From positions 372,001-436,000 of the forward strand of contig NZ_JACHIP010000004.1 of the NCBI RefSeq assembly GCF_014203275.1: 64,000 nucleotides of DNA. The letters run 5' to 3'. Shown here piece after piece: positions 18,373 through 27,669 of this stretch. The position numbers and the translations under genes are program-made. Below the pieces are notes generated by a model. That model ran no database searches. It saw only the letters and a list, made by a program, of their open reading frames with translations, and was not told the DNA's origin. This DNA is from Granulicella aggregans. GTDB lineage: Bacteria; Acidobacteriota; Terriglobia; Terriglobales; Acidobacteriaceae. Every line of letters begins with the position of its first letter. Position 1 is the stretch's first letter.

Positions 18373-18927
18373 CTAGGCTGCGTGCTCTTCGAACTGCCCC
18401 AGCTCTGCTCCAGAACGCAGGCAGAGCCGATCGAACTCGCAGCGCACCTTGTTCAACCCATACACGCATAGCTCGAAGTTCTCCGCCAGGCGCGCAAACA
18501 GCTCGGCTTCCGCGGCGTACTCGAAGACGTTGAACTGGCTCACGATGTAGTAGCTGCTCCGGCCAGCCTGAACCATCTCCTGGTAGAGTTCGCCTTCGTG
18601 GCGATCCTGCGAGCGGAAGATCTCTGGATACATGCCTGCGTGGAAGAGCGAGTAGTCGCCGATGTGCTTGCGCATACTGCGTTCGGCGATGAACGAAGGA
18701 GCCGTTCCGTAAACGGGATCGCTGGCCTCGAGCATCCTCGATACTTCTTCGATGGGAGTGCCTGCCTCATCGCGCATACGGTAGAGGCGGTCCAGGTCGG
18801 CGAAGTCCGAGAGCACATCAGCGATGTAGGAGGTCAACTCGGCGTCGTGCAGACCGGTGTAGCGAGAGTAGCAATCGGCGACAATCTTGTGGAATAGCTG
18901 ACGCAGGGACTGGGTTTCGCTGAACAT
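18373..18927 (-). CDS. Conserved-looking hypothetical protein, 184 residues
   Basis: I do not recognise this protein. It is soluble, acidic, rich in Glu, Tyr and Phe, with predicted long helices and no signal peptide or metal motif. The ATG at 18927 has AAGAGG 5 nt upstream, which decides the start over a GTG at 18933. Codon use resembles neighbouring genes, and the frame is uninterrupted, so it is likely expressed. It stands alone between the metallophosphoesterase and the Oar-like receptor, with its stop codon inside a 6-bp hairpin (18361-18375). Confidence 0.7.
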   Translation of the reverse strand: MFSETQSLRQLFHKIVADCYSRYTGLHDAELTSYIADVLSDFADLDRLYRMRDEAGTPIEEVSRMLEASDPVYGTAPSFIAERSMRKHIGDYSLFHAGMYPEIFRSQDRHEGELYQEMVQAGRSSYYIVSQFNVFEYAAEAELFARLAENFELCVYGLNKVRCEFDRLCLRSGAELGQFEEHAA

Positions 18928-19080
18928 AGGCACCTCTTCCCTTCGAGTTCGCCATCACAGGATCGAGCGTCAGGAGTGGCAGTTTCACTCGCCAGGATGC
19001 CTACCCATCATCGGCACTTCGTTTCGAGTTCATCAGGCGCACTCCACCTCTGTGCTACATGCACTGACCCCAACAAAAGA

Positions 19081-19114
19081 AACGGAGCGAGGGGAATATT
19101 CCCCTCGCTCCGTT
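19081..19114 (-). terminator. Intrinsic terminator of the TonB-dependent receptor gene
   Basis: A perfect 34-bp palindrome of two 17-nt arms (AACGGAGCGAGGGGAAT and its complement), followed on the minus strand by TCTTTTGTTG. It lies 33 bp beyond the receptor's stop codon. Confidence 0.93.
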
Positions 19115-19147
19115 CTGTTCTGGTGCCGGTTGTTGAAGAAGTGCTGC

Positions 19148-22100
19148 CTAGAAGGTCAGGCGGCCACCAAGCTGGACCAGGCGAGGAAAGCCGAGCGTGC
19201 CGGTGATCTTGCCGGCGTTGGTCGTGCCGGAGTCGACAGCCAGGCTGGGGCCGTTGAACTCGGGCGTGTTGAAGGCGTTGAGGGCCTCGGCGCGGAACTC
19301 GGCATGGACGCGCTCGGTGAGCGTGAAGTCCTTGTTCAGCGACAGGTCGGTATTGACGTATCCCGGACCGTAGCAGTTGCTGGCGCGGGGCTGGTTGCCG
19401 TATTGGAACGCGGGTGTAGTGGTAAAGGCCGCAGGGTTGAAGTAGGACTTATTGCCCGCGCCGCCGAGCCGGGTCTCAGGCGAGCCGCTGTAGCAGGGAT
19501 TGACTCCCGGCACGATCGTCGGCCGCTGCGTGCTGTTGCCGAAAGAGGAGTTGCTATTGGTGCTTTGCGTAAGAGCCAGCGGACCGCCGTTCTGCATGAT
19601 CATGATGTCGTTGAACTTCCATCCGCCGACAGCGAGATCCAGCCAGCGGTTCGCTCCGCCAAGGAACTGCTTGTTGTGCCCGAAGGGAAGCTCGTACGTG
19701 CCGGCGACCGTGAAGCGGTTGGGAATATCGTTGGTGGCCCGAGCGTACTCCTTCGAGATGTCGTAGATGTCCTGTGGGCCGTTGTTGCCGGGGTTGAGCG
19801 TGTTCGAAGAGCCATAGGCTCCCCAGATGTTGTCCCAGTTCGACGACCAGGTGTATCCGACGAGTACGGTCAGCCCATGGCTCATCTGCTTCTGCACCTT
19901 CACGTCGAGAGCGTTGTAGTCCGAGCGCCCTATGCTGAGCGAGTCCGTGATGCCTTGGTATTGAGGGAAGGGAAGCAGCGTCTGGTAGGTGTTGACTGTT
20001 CCCGCGCCAAAATTGCCGAGTCCGGCGTACTTGTTGGCCACTTTGGTGGTAAGTCCCGAACCGAGAGCGTATTGGCCGTCTGGGAGCTGGTTAATGTTCT
20101 CGCTGTTCGGAAGATTGCGGCCGTGGCCTCCAACATAGCCGACCTTGACTGCGATGTTGAAGGGAAGCTCGCGCTCAACGTCGAACGAATAGCTCTCGTA
20201 CAGCGGAGCCCGGCGGGACTGGTCGATCACGGTCAGCGTGGTTCCAATGTTCTGGCTCAGACCATTGGTGTTGCCTGTAGCCTGAGTCTTGAGGTTCGGA
20301 AACGGATTGCTGAGGCTCACCGTGGGCACACCGCTCTGCGAAGGGATGCTGTTTGTAAGAACGTAGCCCGGAGCGAGGGCCGCAGATCCTGCATACACCA
20401 GCGGAGCATAGAAGATGCCCGCGCCGCCGCGGATGATGGTCTTATCGTTGTAGCCATAGGCAAAGCCAAAGCGCGGCGAGTACTTGCTGCCCATCTTGCC
20501 GGTGCTGGTCGCGTATCCGTTCTGTCCCGCAAACTCGACACCGCCGGTCGCGCTTACGCCCGAGCCGAAGGCGCTGTAAGTTGCAGTCCGGTCGAAGCCG
20601 ACTGCGTAGTGGTTGCTGCGCTCATGAACGCCAGGCTCATACTCGTAGCGGAAGCCCAAGTTCAGCGTCAGCTTCGGTGTGATGCGCCAGTCGTCCTGGA
20701 GGTAAGTTGCCTGGTAGGCCGTAGTGATAGCGAGCGGTGCCGGGATGACCAGCGAACCGGAGGTTGGGTAGCCGAGTAACATATCCGCCGCCGTCGCTCC
20801 CTGGCCGCTAGGCGCTTTGGTGGTTCCGGGAACCGGGGCGGTGGCGGCCGTTAGAGTGCTGTCGAAGGCGAAGGTGCCATCGGTGGTCGAGAGCGATTTG
20901 AAGCTCAGAGAAATAGCCCGGTAGACGTAGCCCGTCTTCAGGCTGTGTTTGCCGAAGCTCTTCGACAAGCCAACAACCGTATTGCGTGAGAAGTAGACAG
21001 CAGGACCCGAGTTGGAGGTGCCTTCATTGGCAAGACCCGAATCGGCCGTGATGGCCGGGAAGCCCGACTTCGCCAGCGCCGAGACGTAGTTAGACGGGAA
21101 GCCCAGCGTTGACTGATCAAATCCTTTGCTGATGTCCTGCGTGTCGTTCGGGAAGCGGTTGAATCCGAATCCGACCGTCAACAGTGTCGTCGGGTTCAAG
21201 GTGATAGTGTTCTGGATGCCGATAGCATCTACTTTGCGGTAGAGCAGGTAGGAGCTCGAGCTTCCAGCCTGCGTGGTCAGCGCGTTGCCGCCGGGTTCCT
21301 TCGATCCATAGTGGAGGTAGTAAAAGTCAGCCAGCCAGCGCTCGCCGAACTGGTGGGTCAGCTTGCCGTTGAACTCATCAGCACGATCGCCCAGCGTGTC
21401 GCCGCCGTTGAAGTTCGTGGCCGTGTAGGTGTTCAGGGCGGTGTTTGACTTGGGGTACGCGTTCAGGAGAGCCTGTCCGACCGCGTTGATACGGTTCGCC
21501 GGGATGATATTTCCGGCGAAGGTGGTGCGGGCGGCGGCGGGCGAGAGCGGGTCATAGATGCAACGGGCGTCTACGCCGTTCGTGCCGGTACCGCAGGCTC
21601 CGGTTGCAGGATCGACGACGCCGTTACCTATCTCCGAGAAGTCGCCGGCCAGTTCCTTGGCCGTTGGCACAGCGAAGGCATTCGCAGCAGTCAGAGGCGA
21701 ACGCTGCCGGTAGCCTTCCTCTGCGATCCAGAAGAACGTTTTGTTTCGGCCACCCAGCTTCTGCGGCAGCGGAATCGGGCCTCCGATGGCCCCCACGTAG
21801 GAGTAGAACTCCGCCGCTCCGCGTGGAGTCGTCGGCTGCGTGATGCCCGTCTTTGGATCCTTGTACGGCGTGCGGTTGTTGAAGTACAGGTTCGCGCCCC
21901 AGTTGGTCTGGCGGGTCTCGCCCTGCAGCACGCCGTGCAGCGTGCTGGAGCCGGAGTGCAGCGTCGTGTTGAACATGCCGCCCGAGGTACGACCGATCTC
22001 GCCGTCGTAGGTGTTGGCCTGGAGCTTCACCTCTTCCACCGCTTCGATGGACGGAATGATCACCGCGCGGTTCGAGAAGTCCGTGATCGGAACGCCGTCG

Positions 22101-22726
22101 ATCGAATAATTGTTCGAGCTCAACGGAGCTCCCGCAACCGAGATGGTCGAAGATCCGCTCTGGTCCTGGAAGCGGACAAACCGGGGGTCGCCGACCGGGG
22201 TCACGTTGTTATCGAGCTTCGAGAAGAGGAAGGGATTGCGGCCCGGATTGGGCAGGTTCTGGAGCTTCTGCGAGTCGATCAACTGCCCGTTGTACGACGT
22301 CCCGTTGTTGATCAGAGGTTCCGAGGCGCTCACCTCGACCGTCTGCCCCTCCGAACCGATCGTCAGCGTCAGGTCGAGCGGAATCGTGTTGCCCGAGTCG
22401 ACGATGATCCCCTTACGTTCAAGCTTCTGGAAGCCCGACATCTCCACTGTGACCGAGTAGCTGCCTGGATCGACGGCGCTGAACGTGTACTCGCCCGCCC
22501 CGTTCGATACCGTCGAACGCGCAATGGACGTAGTTGTCGAGGTCAGTGTAACCTGCGACTTCGGCAGCACTGCGCCCTGCGCGTCGGTGATGATGCCGCG
22601 GATCGCGCCATAGTTGGACTGCGCCCAGAGGCTGGGAGCCGCAATCAGAAGCGCGATCAGAATCGTTAAAAGGTGACGTGGATCTTGGCGTCGATTTGGG
22701 CATTGATTTTTCAGGGTCAGAGCCAT
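19148..22726 (-). CDS. TonB-dependent outer-membrane receptor, Oar-like with carboxypeptidase-type N-terminal domain
   Basis: The 1,192-residue protein has a signal peptide (cleaved near LWAQS), an N-terminal beta-sandwich of the carboxypeptidase regulatory type (from about GAIRGIITDAQGAVLP), a plug region with SIDGVPITDF and TSGGMFNTT, and a long beta-barrel ending in Phe (GGRLTF), the usual outer-membrane signal. Such Oar-like receptors are greatly expanded in Acidobacteria and are thought to import glycans or other large substrates; the ligand here is unknown. The ATG at 22726 has GGAGGA 7 nt upstream. A small hairpin (22776-22789) lies in its leader. Confidence 0.92.
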   Translation of the reverse strand: MALTLKNQCPNRRQDPRHLLTILIALLIAAPSLWAQSNYGAIRGIITDAQGAVLPKSQVTLTSTTTSIARSTVSNGAGEYTFSAVDPGSYSVTVEMSGFQKLERKGIIVDSGNTIPLDLTLTIGSEGQTVEVSASEPLINNGTSYNGQLIDSQKLQNLPNPGRNPFLFSKLDNNVTPVGDPRFVRFQDQSGSSTISVAGAPLSSNNYSIDGVPITDFSNRAVIIPSIEAVEEVKLQANTYDGEIGRTSGGMFNTTLHSGSSTLHGVLQGETRQTNWGANLYFNNRTPYKDPKTGITQPTTPRGAAEFYSYVGAIGGPIPLPQKLGGRNKTFFWIAEEGYRQRSPLTAANAFAVPTAKELAGDFSEIGNGVVDPATGACGTGTNGVDARCIYDPLSPAAARTTFAGNIIPANRINAVGQALLNAYPKSNTALNTYTATNFNGGDTLGDRADEFNGKLTHQFGERWLADFYYLHYGSKEPGGNALTTQAGSSSSYLLYRKVDAIGIQNTITLNPTTLLTVGFGFNRFPNDTQDISKGFDQSTLGFPSNYVSALAKSGFPAITADSGLANEGTSNSGPAVYFSRNTVVGLSKSFGKHSLKTGYVYRAISLSFKSLSTTDGTFAFDSTLTAATAPVPGTTKAPSGQGATAADMLLGYPTSGSLVIPAPLAITTAYQATYLQDDWRITPKLTLNLGFRYEYEPGVHERSNHYAVGFDRTATYSAFGSGVSATGGVEFAGQNGYATSTGKMGSKYSPRFGFAYGYNDKTIIRGGAGIFYAPLVYAGSAALAPGYVLTNSIPSQSGVPTVSLSNPFPNLKTQATGNTNGLSQNIGTTLTVIDQSRRAPLYESYSFDVERELPFNIAVKVGYVGGHGRNLPNSENINQLPDGQYALGSGLTTKVANKYAGLGNFGAGTVNTYQTLLPFPQYQGITDSLSIGRSDYNALDVKVQKQMSHGLTVLVGYTWSSNWDNIWGAYGSSNTLNPGNNGPQDIYDISKEYARATNDIPNRFTVAGTYELPFGHNKQFLGGANRWLDLAVGGWKFNDIMIMQNGGPLALTQSTNSNSSFGNSTQRPTIVPGVNPCYSGSPETRLGGAGNKSYFNPAAFTTTPAFQYGNQPRASNCYGPGYVNTDLSLNKDFTLTERVHAEFRAEALNAFNTPEFNGPSLAVDSGTTNAGKITGTLGFPRLVQLGGRLTF

Positions 22727-23117
22727 GGAAATGTCCTCCAGAAGGGGCAAAACAAGCTGTGATTTCAGTCATGAGGAGGCGAAAGCCTCTCGCGGTGAGA
22801 CTTGGGTGTGGGAAAGTTCAGATGTGCTGGAGCGAGGTCGACTTCATGGTCGACTGTGCCAGAGATGGCATCCTTGCCTTCGGGCCAAAAGCCGTCTGGT
22901 AGGAGCATCGAGGGAAATGCGACAGCGGGGCCTGCGAACCACAGGTCAAACAGCTTTGGGTTGATCTTCCGTGGCTTCCGTTAGAAAAGTGGAAGCCGCT
23001 TCAAAGAAGCGCGATGGGAGACAACTGCATTTCCGGATTTACTTGGATAAGAAAAAACTAGTCCAACATGAACGCCGTGTCAATGAACTCTTCTTCCGAA
23101 GAGAATAGCTGCCGCTT
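22727..23117. other. Intergenic region upstream of the Oar-like receptor
   Basis: This 391-bp stretch carries no convincing gene. It holds the receptor's ribosome site (GGAGGA on the minus strand at 22734-22739), a GAGGC-GAAA-GCCTC hairpin in the presumed leader (22776-22789), two GTCGAC sites 6 nt apart near 22838-22855, and a pair of hairpins (GGCTTCC/GGAAGCC at 22973-22997 and GCTTC/GAAGC at 22998-23010). The last pair could end transcription from the ABC ATPase gene, but it lacks a T tail. Confidence 0.5.
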
Positions 23118-23954
23118 TCAAGAGCTCGCGGCGAGCGGTTTCCCACGGTCGGTTGTCATGGTCGGAGCAGCGGAGAGCAGCCTCTGCGAATATGGTTGCT
23201 TCGGCTCCCTGAAGAGGTCGCTTGCCTCGGCCTGCTCAACGATATGTCCATGCTGCATCACGGCGACCCGGTCCGCCACTTGGCTGACCACAGCGAGATC
23301 GTGCGAGATGAACAGCATAGCCAGCTTGTACTCGTCGGTGAGGCGGCGCAGCAACGCAAGTATCTGCGCCTGCACCGTCACATCGAGCGCCGTCGTCGGC
23401 TCGTCCGCAATCAGCAGCCTTGGCCGGTTCACAATGGCCATGGCGATAAGAATCCTCTGCCGCTGGCCTCCGGAGAACTGGTGCGGATAGTCGCGCACGC
23501 GCCGTTCCACATCGGGAATCCCAACCTCCCGCATGGACTCGATCACGCGATCCCGCACCGCAGAACGCCCCAGTTCGGGATGATGCGCACGGATCGCTTC
23601 GGCGATCTGCTCGCCCACCCGCATCGCCGGGTTGAGCGCGGTCATAGGCTCCTGGAAGATCATCGCGATCTCCTTGCCGCGATAGCGCCTCATCTCCTCG
23701 TTGCTCAGCGTCAGCAGGTCGCGGCCACGGAAGGCGATCCGGCCTGTCATGCCTGCGGCGGGCGGCAAGAGCCGCAGAAGCGCCAGCGAGGTCGCCGATT
23801 TTCCCGATCCCGACTCGCCCACCAGCCCCAGCGTCTCACCCTCATTGATCGAGAATGAGATATTGGAGACTGCCTTGCGGCCTGCGCCTGCAAACTCGAT
23901 GGAAAGGTCGTCGACGGTAAGGATCGCTTCGGGCACTGGGCTGAATGGTAGCAA
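23118..23954 (-). CDS. Oligopeptide/dipeptide ABC transporter ATP-binding protein (OppD/DppD-like), orphan
   Basis: The 278-residue ATPase has Walker A GESGSGKS, the Q-loop, signature FSGGQRQR, Walker [13 protein letters not shown] and the H-loop ISHD. The DppD/OppD type is indicated by [11 protein letters not shown] and the C-terminal [12 protein letters not shown], the start of the oligopeptide-transporter extension, which is short here. No permease, binding protein or partner ATPase gene is nearby, so it must work with components encoded elsewhere or in another complex. Its start is divergent from the gene at 24031, with a 76-bp gap. Confidence 0.92.
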   Translation of the reverse strand: MLPFSPVPEAILTVDDLSIEFAGAGRKAVSNISFSINEGETLGLVGESGSGKSATSLALLRLLPPAAGMTGRIAFRGRDLLTLSNEEMRRYRGKEIAMIFQEPMTALNPAMRVGEQIAEAIRAHHPELGRSAVRDRVIESMREVGIPDVERRVRDYPHQFSGGQRQRILIAMAIVNRPRLLIADEPTTALDVTVQAQILALLRRLTDEYKLAMLFISHDLAVVSQVADRVAVMQHGHIVEQAEASDLFREPKQPYSQRLLSAAPTMTTDRGKPLAASS

Positions 23955-24030
23955 AATCCGGCTGCCGAATTCTGCCGCAGGTCCGCGAGACTGCTGCGTG
24001 GCAATTGCGTCTAACTACTCTGGGGAGTCT

Positions 24031-25539
24031 ATGCGGCAGAAGTTCATACTCGCGATTGCCTTACTTCCGGCCGTTGGCCTGCGTGGCCATCTGCATGGCC
24101 AGATGCACAAGGTGGCGAAGCCGGAAGACGTCGTGCGCGCCGTCGGTGTCTACGAGTGGATCGGCGACCGGACCAAGCCCACCGCAACCCGATTGATCCC
24201 CGTGAGTCTCTATATCGACGACGAGTTCCAGGATGCCGGCGTCTACCTTTCGCGTCCCGTTCCGTTCGCGCTCGACATCGGCACTATCTACGAGGTCGAT
24301 AAGTCGGGCGTTCCCGGCGGCAACCTTGAACTGATCTCCGCCCGCCGTTTGAAGCCGGTCGGCGATACAGACAGGTTCGACGATGGCTGGGTGGGATATG
24401 GGAAGTTTGCCGTGCCGAAGGTGAAGAAGGGGGCTGCTCTGAAGCCGTCAACGGCCACCGCGACGATCACCAGCGATAAAGCGGACAAAGATTCCGACCG
24501 GCCAACCTTCGCCCGTCGCGTCGACCATACCGAGGCCGGATCTAAGTCCTCCGCAACTCCCACGGCTGGTTCGCCTGTTGGTGGTTCGCCCGCGCCGCCA
24601 GATGATCCCGACCGGCCGCATCTCTCCAAGAAGCCAGATGCGACTTCGCCGGCGGCCACTGACGACAAGTCCGCGCCAACCGACACTACCGCCGACAAGA
24701 CGCCTCCACCTCCGGTGACATCGGGAAACCCTTCGCCTGATGCCGACCGTCCGACGCTACGCAAGCGCTCGCCGGAAGAGGCGAAGAAGGCGCGCAAGGA
24801 GGCGGACCAATCGAGCGCACGAGGCCTTGCCACCTCGTTGAACGACGATCCCGACCGCCCGACTCTGCGCCGGGGACGCGGTCAGCAGGAGTTGGTCGAA
24901 GGCGACCTTCCCTTGATCAAGGGCGTCCCACTGGGCCTTAACCAGGCGGTTGCCGTCTCGGACGCCAGCAATCGTCCTGTGCATGACTTCTCCCGCCCGT
25001 GGGAGGACGATGCAGAGCGCACCACGGTCCTCGGAAAGATGCAGGCACTCGCTCAGGCGCAGCTTACTGCTTATGCCGCCACCAATGCGCCGGCTGCCAA
25101 GCCTGCGACGCCGCCTGCAAAAACTGCAGCGAAAAAGCCCATCAGCAAGCTCCGCCATGCCAAAGTGCCGGAAAGCGTCACCCCCACAACACCCCTTCTT
25201 GACGAGCAGCTCAACGGCTATACACTCAGCTATGGTGGCGCCGCCACGTATGTCTACACGGCCCACACCGATGGTGAGGGCGAAACGCTCCGCTACGTCA
25301 CCATCGTGGCCCAGCGCGATACCTTCGGTGAGCTGAAGCCCGCCATCCAGAGCGTCACCGACGCCGCCCACCTCGACCGTACGCCATGGATGAGGATCGT
25401 CGATGCCGTCGACGCCGACGCATCCAACCGCGCCAGCCTGCTCTTTGAGCTACGCGGTCAGAGCGCCCGGCAGTTCGCTCTCTACCGTGTGATCGCAACA
25501 CGCCCCGAGCAGATATTCCTCACCGGCACCACGCAATAG
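24031..25539 (+). CDS. Secreted Pro/Ala-rich protein with DxDRP repeats, function unknown
   Basis: The 502-residue protein has a signal peptide, a conserved-looking N-terminal part, a long disordered middle rich in Pro, Ala, Thr, Lys and Asp, and a compact C-terminal domain (about residues 385-500). The middle holds four copies of a short motif: DSDRPTFARR, DPDRPHLSKK, DADRPTLRKR and DPDRPTLRRG. I do not recognise the family. The repeats could be processing or binding sites or a wall/peptidoglycan anchor (inference only). GGGGAG before the ATG at 24031 decides the start; the longer open frame runs into the divergent ABC gene. Confidence 0.75.
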   Translation: MRQKFILAIALLPAVGLRGHLHGQMHKVAKPEDVVRAVGVYEWIGDRTKPTATRLIPVSLYIDDEFQDAGVYLSRPVPFALDIGTIYEVDKSGVPGGNLELISARRLKPVGDTDRFDDGWVGYGKFAVPKVKKGAALKPSTATATITSDKADKDSDRPTFARRVDHTEAGSKSSATPTAGSPVGGSPAPPDDPDRPHLSKKPDATSPAATDDKSAPTDTTADKTPPPPVTSGNPSPDADRPTLRKRSPEEAKKARKEADQSSARGLATSLNDDPDRPTLRRGRGQQELVEGDLPLIKGVPLGLNQAVAVSDASNRPVHDFSRPWEDDAERTTVLGKMQALAQAQLTAYAATNAPAAKPATPPAKTAAKKPISKLRHAKVPESVTPTTPLLDEQLNGYTLSYGGAATYVYTAHTDGEGETLRYVTIVAQRDTFGELKPAIQSVTDAAHLDRTPWMRIVDAVDADASNRASLLFELRGQSARQFALYRVIATRPEQIFLTGTTQ

Positions 25540-25566
25540 CAAAACCAAGACGTCATCTCGACCGAA

Positions 25567-25589
25567 GCATCGCAGCTTTATCGCGATGC
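25567..25589. repeat. REP-like palindrome between convergent genes
   Basis: GCATCGC and GCGATGC form a 7-bp stem around the 9-nt loop AGCTTTATC. The loop matches that of the repeat at 18289-18321 at 8 of 9 positions, and the core ATCGC/GCGAT is shared with all four REP-like elements here. It lies in the 106-bp gap between two convergent genes. Confidence 0.65.
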
Positions 25590-25645
25590 GCAGTGGAGAG
25601 ACCCCCGCATTTCGCCTTCGCCTTATACAAAGCTGCCACGCAGCA

Positions 25646-27613
25646 CTAAACCGCCGTAGCCTGCTCCTCAAGCGTCAACGAGACCTCTTCCCACTCCGCC
25701 AGCAGCTTCGTGCGCTGCTCCCGCAGCGACTCAAGCTCCTTCGCGTTCTTCGAAGCGTCCTCCGCGGTCGTATACGCCCCTAGCTTCTCTTCCGCTGCAG
25801 CAATCGCATCATCCAGCCGAGGCATCTCCAGCTCCGCAAACGCAAGTCGGTCCTCAAGCTGCTTCAACTTGATCGGATTCAACCGCTTCACTGCGGAAGC
25901 CGCCGGTGCAGGTGCAACAACAGGCGCAGGCGTACTTGTAACTGCAGCAGGAGCTTGAAATGAATTTGTAATGGCTACGGTTACTTTCTCCGGGCCGCCC
26001 TGTTTTCGCCACAGGTAATCCTCGTAATTGCCCGGATAAATATGCACGCGACGATCTTCTACCTCGAAGACCCGCGTTGCCAGCCCGTCGATAAAGTACC
26101 TATCGTGCGAGACAAACAGTACCGTGCCCGAGAAGTTGCGAATCGCATCCAGCAGCACGTCCTTCGCGCGAAGATCGAGATGGTTCGTCGGCTCGTCGAG
26201 CAGTAACATGTTCGCCGGAGAGACCAGCATCTTCGCCATCGCATAACGGTTGCGCTCTCCGCCTGAGAGCACGCCGAGCTTCTTGAACACATCGTCGCCC
26301 GAGAACATGAAGCAGCCCAGCAGGCTGCGTAGCTCGGTCTGCGGAACCTTGGGAGCAATGCCGCTGATGTCGTCCAGCATCTGCGCGTTGTGGTCGAGCA
26401 CCTTGTACTGGTCCTGCGCGAAGTAGTCCGCGAGCACGTTGTGCCCCATCTTGACCTCGCCGGAGGTCGGTCCCTCAAGCAGCGCGAGCATGCGAATCAA
26501 GGTCGATTTACCCGCGCCGTTCGCGCCTACGAGCGCAATGCGATCGCCGCGATCAATCTGGAAGCTCACGTCTTCAAGGATCGTCTTATCGCTGCCGTCA
26601 GGCCGCGGATAAACCTTCGTCAGGTGGTTCACCTCAATGACCGTGCGCCCAGATGCAGGCGGCTGCGGAATGGTGAAGTGAATTGTCGCTTCGTCTTCCG
26701 GGATCTCGATGCGTTCGATCTTTTCGAGCTCCTTGATGCGCGATTGCACCTGCTTCGCCTTAGTCGCCTGTGCGCGGAAGCGATTGATGAACGCCTCCAG
26801 TGCTTCGATGCGGTCGCGCTGGTTCTTATACGCATTCAGCAGCTGCGTTTTGCGCTCTTCCTTCTGCGTGACGTACTTCTCGTAGTTGCCGTGATAGGTC
26901 TGCATCCGCTTGTTCCAGATCTCGACCGTCTTGTTCACGGTCACGTCCAGGAAGTAGCGATCATGCGAGATCAGGATGAAGGCGTTCTCGTACCCATGTA
27001 GATAGTCCTCGAGCCAGTTGCGCGACTCGATATCCAGATGGTTCGTCGGCTCGTCGAGCAGCAGCAGGGAAGGCTTCTGCAATAGCAGCTTGGCCAGAGC
27101 AATGCGCATCTGCCAGCCGCCGGAGAACTCCTCCGTCTTGCGCTCCCAGTCTTCCTTCGAAAAGCCCAGCCCGCCCAGCACCGCGCCTACCTGCGAGTCC
27201 AGTGTGTAGATGTCGTGGACATGCAACTGGTCGGCGATGTCCGAATAGCGCTCCGCCGCCGCAAGGTACTCCTTCGATTTCGGGTCTTTGTCGGAAAGGA
27301 TATGCGTCAGCTCGATCGATTCGGCTTCGAGCGCATACAAATGGTCGAAGACCGAGTGGCACTCCTCGAAGACCGTCTTGCCGCGCATGGCCAGGCCATC
27401 CTGCGGCAGGTAGCCGAGCGTCATGCCTTTGACACGCGTCAGCGTTCCGTAGTCGAGCGATTCGACCCCAGCGATAATCTTGAGCAAGGTAGACTTGCCA
27501 GTGCCGTTGCCACCGACCAGGCCGGTGCGTTCGTCAGGAGTGATCAGCCAGTTCGCGTCTTCAAAGAGCAGCTTCTGGCCAAAACGTTTGCCAGCTTGTG
27601 AGAGTTGGAGCAT
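25646..27613 (-). CDS. ABC-F family ATP-binding protein (Uup/YdiF-like)
   Basis: The 655-residue soluble protein has two ABC domains: Walker A motifs GGNGTGKST and GANGAGKST, signatures FSGGWQMR and LSGGERNR, and two LLLDEPTNHLD Walker B boxes. They are joined by the charged linker typical of ABC-F proteins, and a C-terminal coiled-coil of about 80 residues follows an Ala/Pro-rich stretch. ABC-F proteins act on the ribosome (translation factors or antibiotic resistance) rather than in transport. The Uup/YdiF-like layout suggests a housekeeping or DNA/ribosome role; no antibiotic-resistance subtype can be assigned. Confidence 0.94.
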   Translation of the reverse strand: MLQLSQAGKRFGQKLLFEDANWLITPDERTGLVGGNGTGKSTLLKIIAGVESLDYGTLTRVKGMTLGYLPQDGLAMRGKTVFEECHSVFDHLYALEAESIELTHILSDKDPKSKEYLAAAERYSDIADQLHVHDIYTLDSQVGAVLGGLGFSKEDWERKTEEFSGGWQMRIALAKLLLQKPSLLLLDEPTNHLDIESRNWLEDYLHGYENAFILISHDRYFLDVTVNKTVEIWNKRMQTYHGNYEKYVTQKEERKTQLLNAYKNQRDRIEALEAFINRFRAQATKAKQVQSRIKELEKIERIEIPEDEATIHFTIPQPPASGRTVIEVNHLTKVYPRPDGSDKTILEDVSFQIDRGDRIALVGANGAGKSTLIRMLALLEGPTSGEVKMGHNVLADYFAQDQYKVLDHNAQMLDDISGIAPKVPQTELRSLLGCFMFSGDDVFKKLGVLSGGERNRYAMAKMLVSPANMLLLDEPTNHLDLRAKDVLLDAIRNFSGTVLFVSHDRYFIDGLATRVFEVEDRRVHIYPGNYEDYLWRKQGGPEKVTVAITNSFQAPAAVTSTPAPVVAPAPAASAVKRLNPIKLKQLEDRLAFAELEMPRLDDAIAAAEEKLGAYTTAEDASKNAKELESLREQRTKLLAEWEEVSLTLEEQATAV

Positions 27614-27669
27614 TTCTTCTATTTTCGCATCCGATAGACGTGCATCCTAATCGGTAAGGGAGAGAATCG

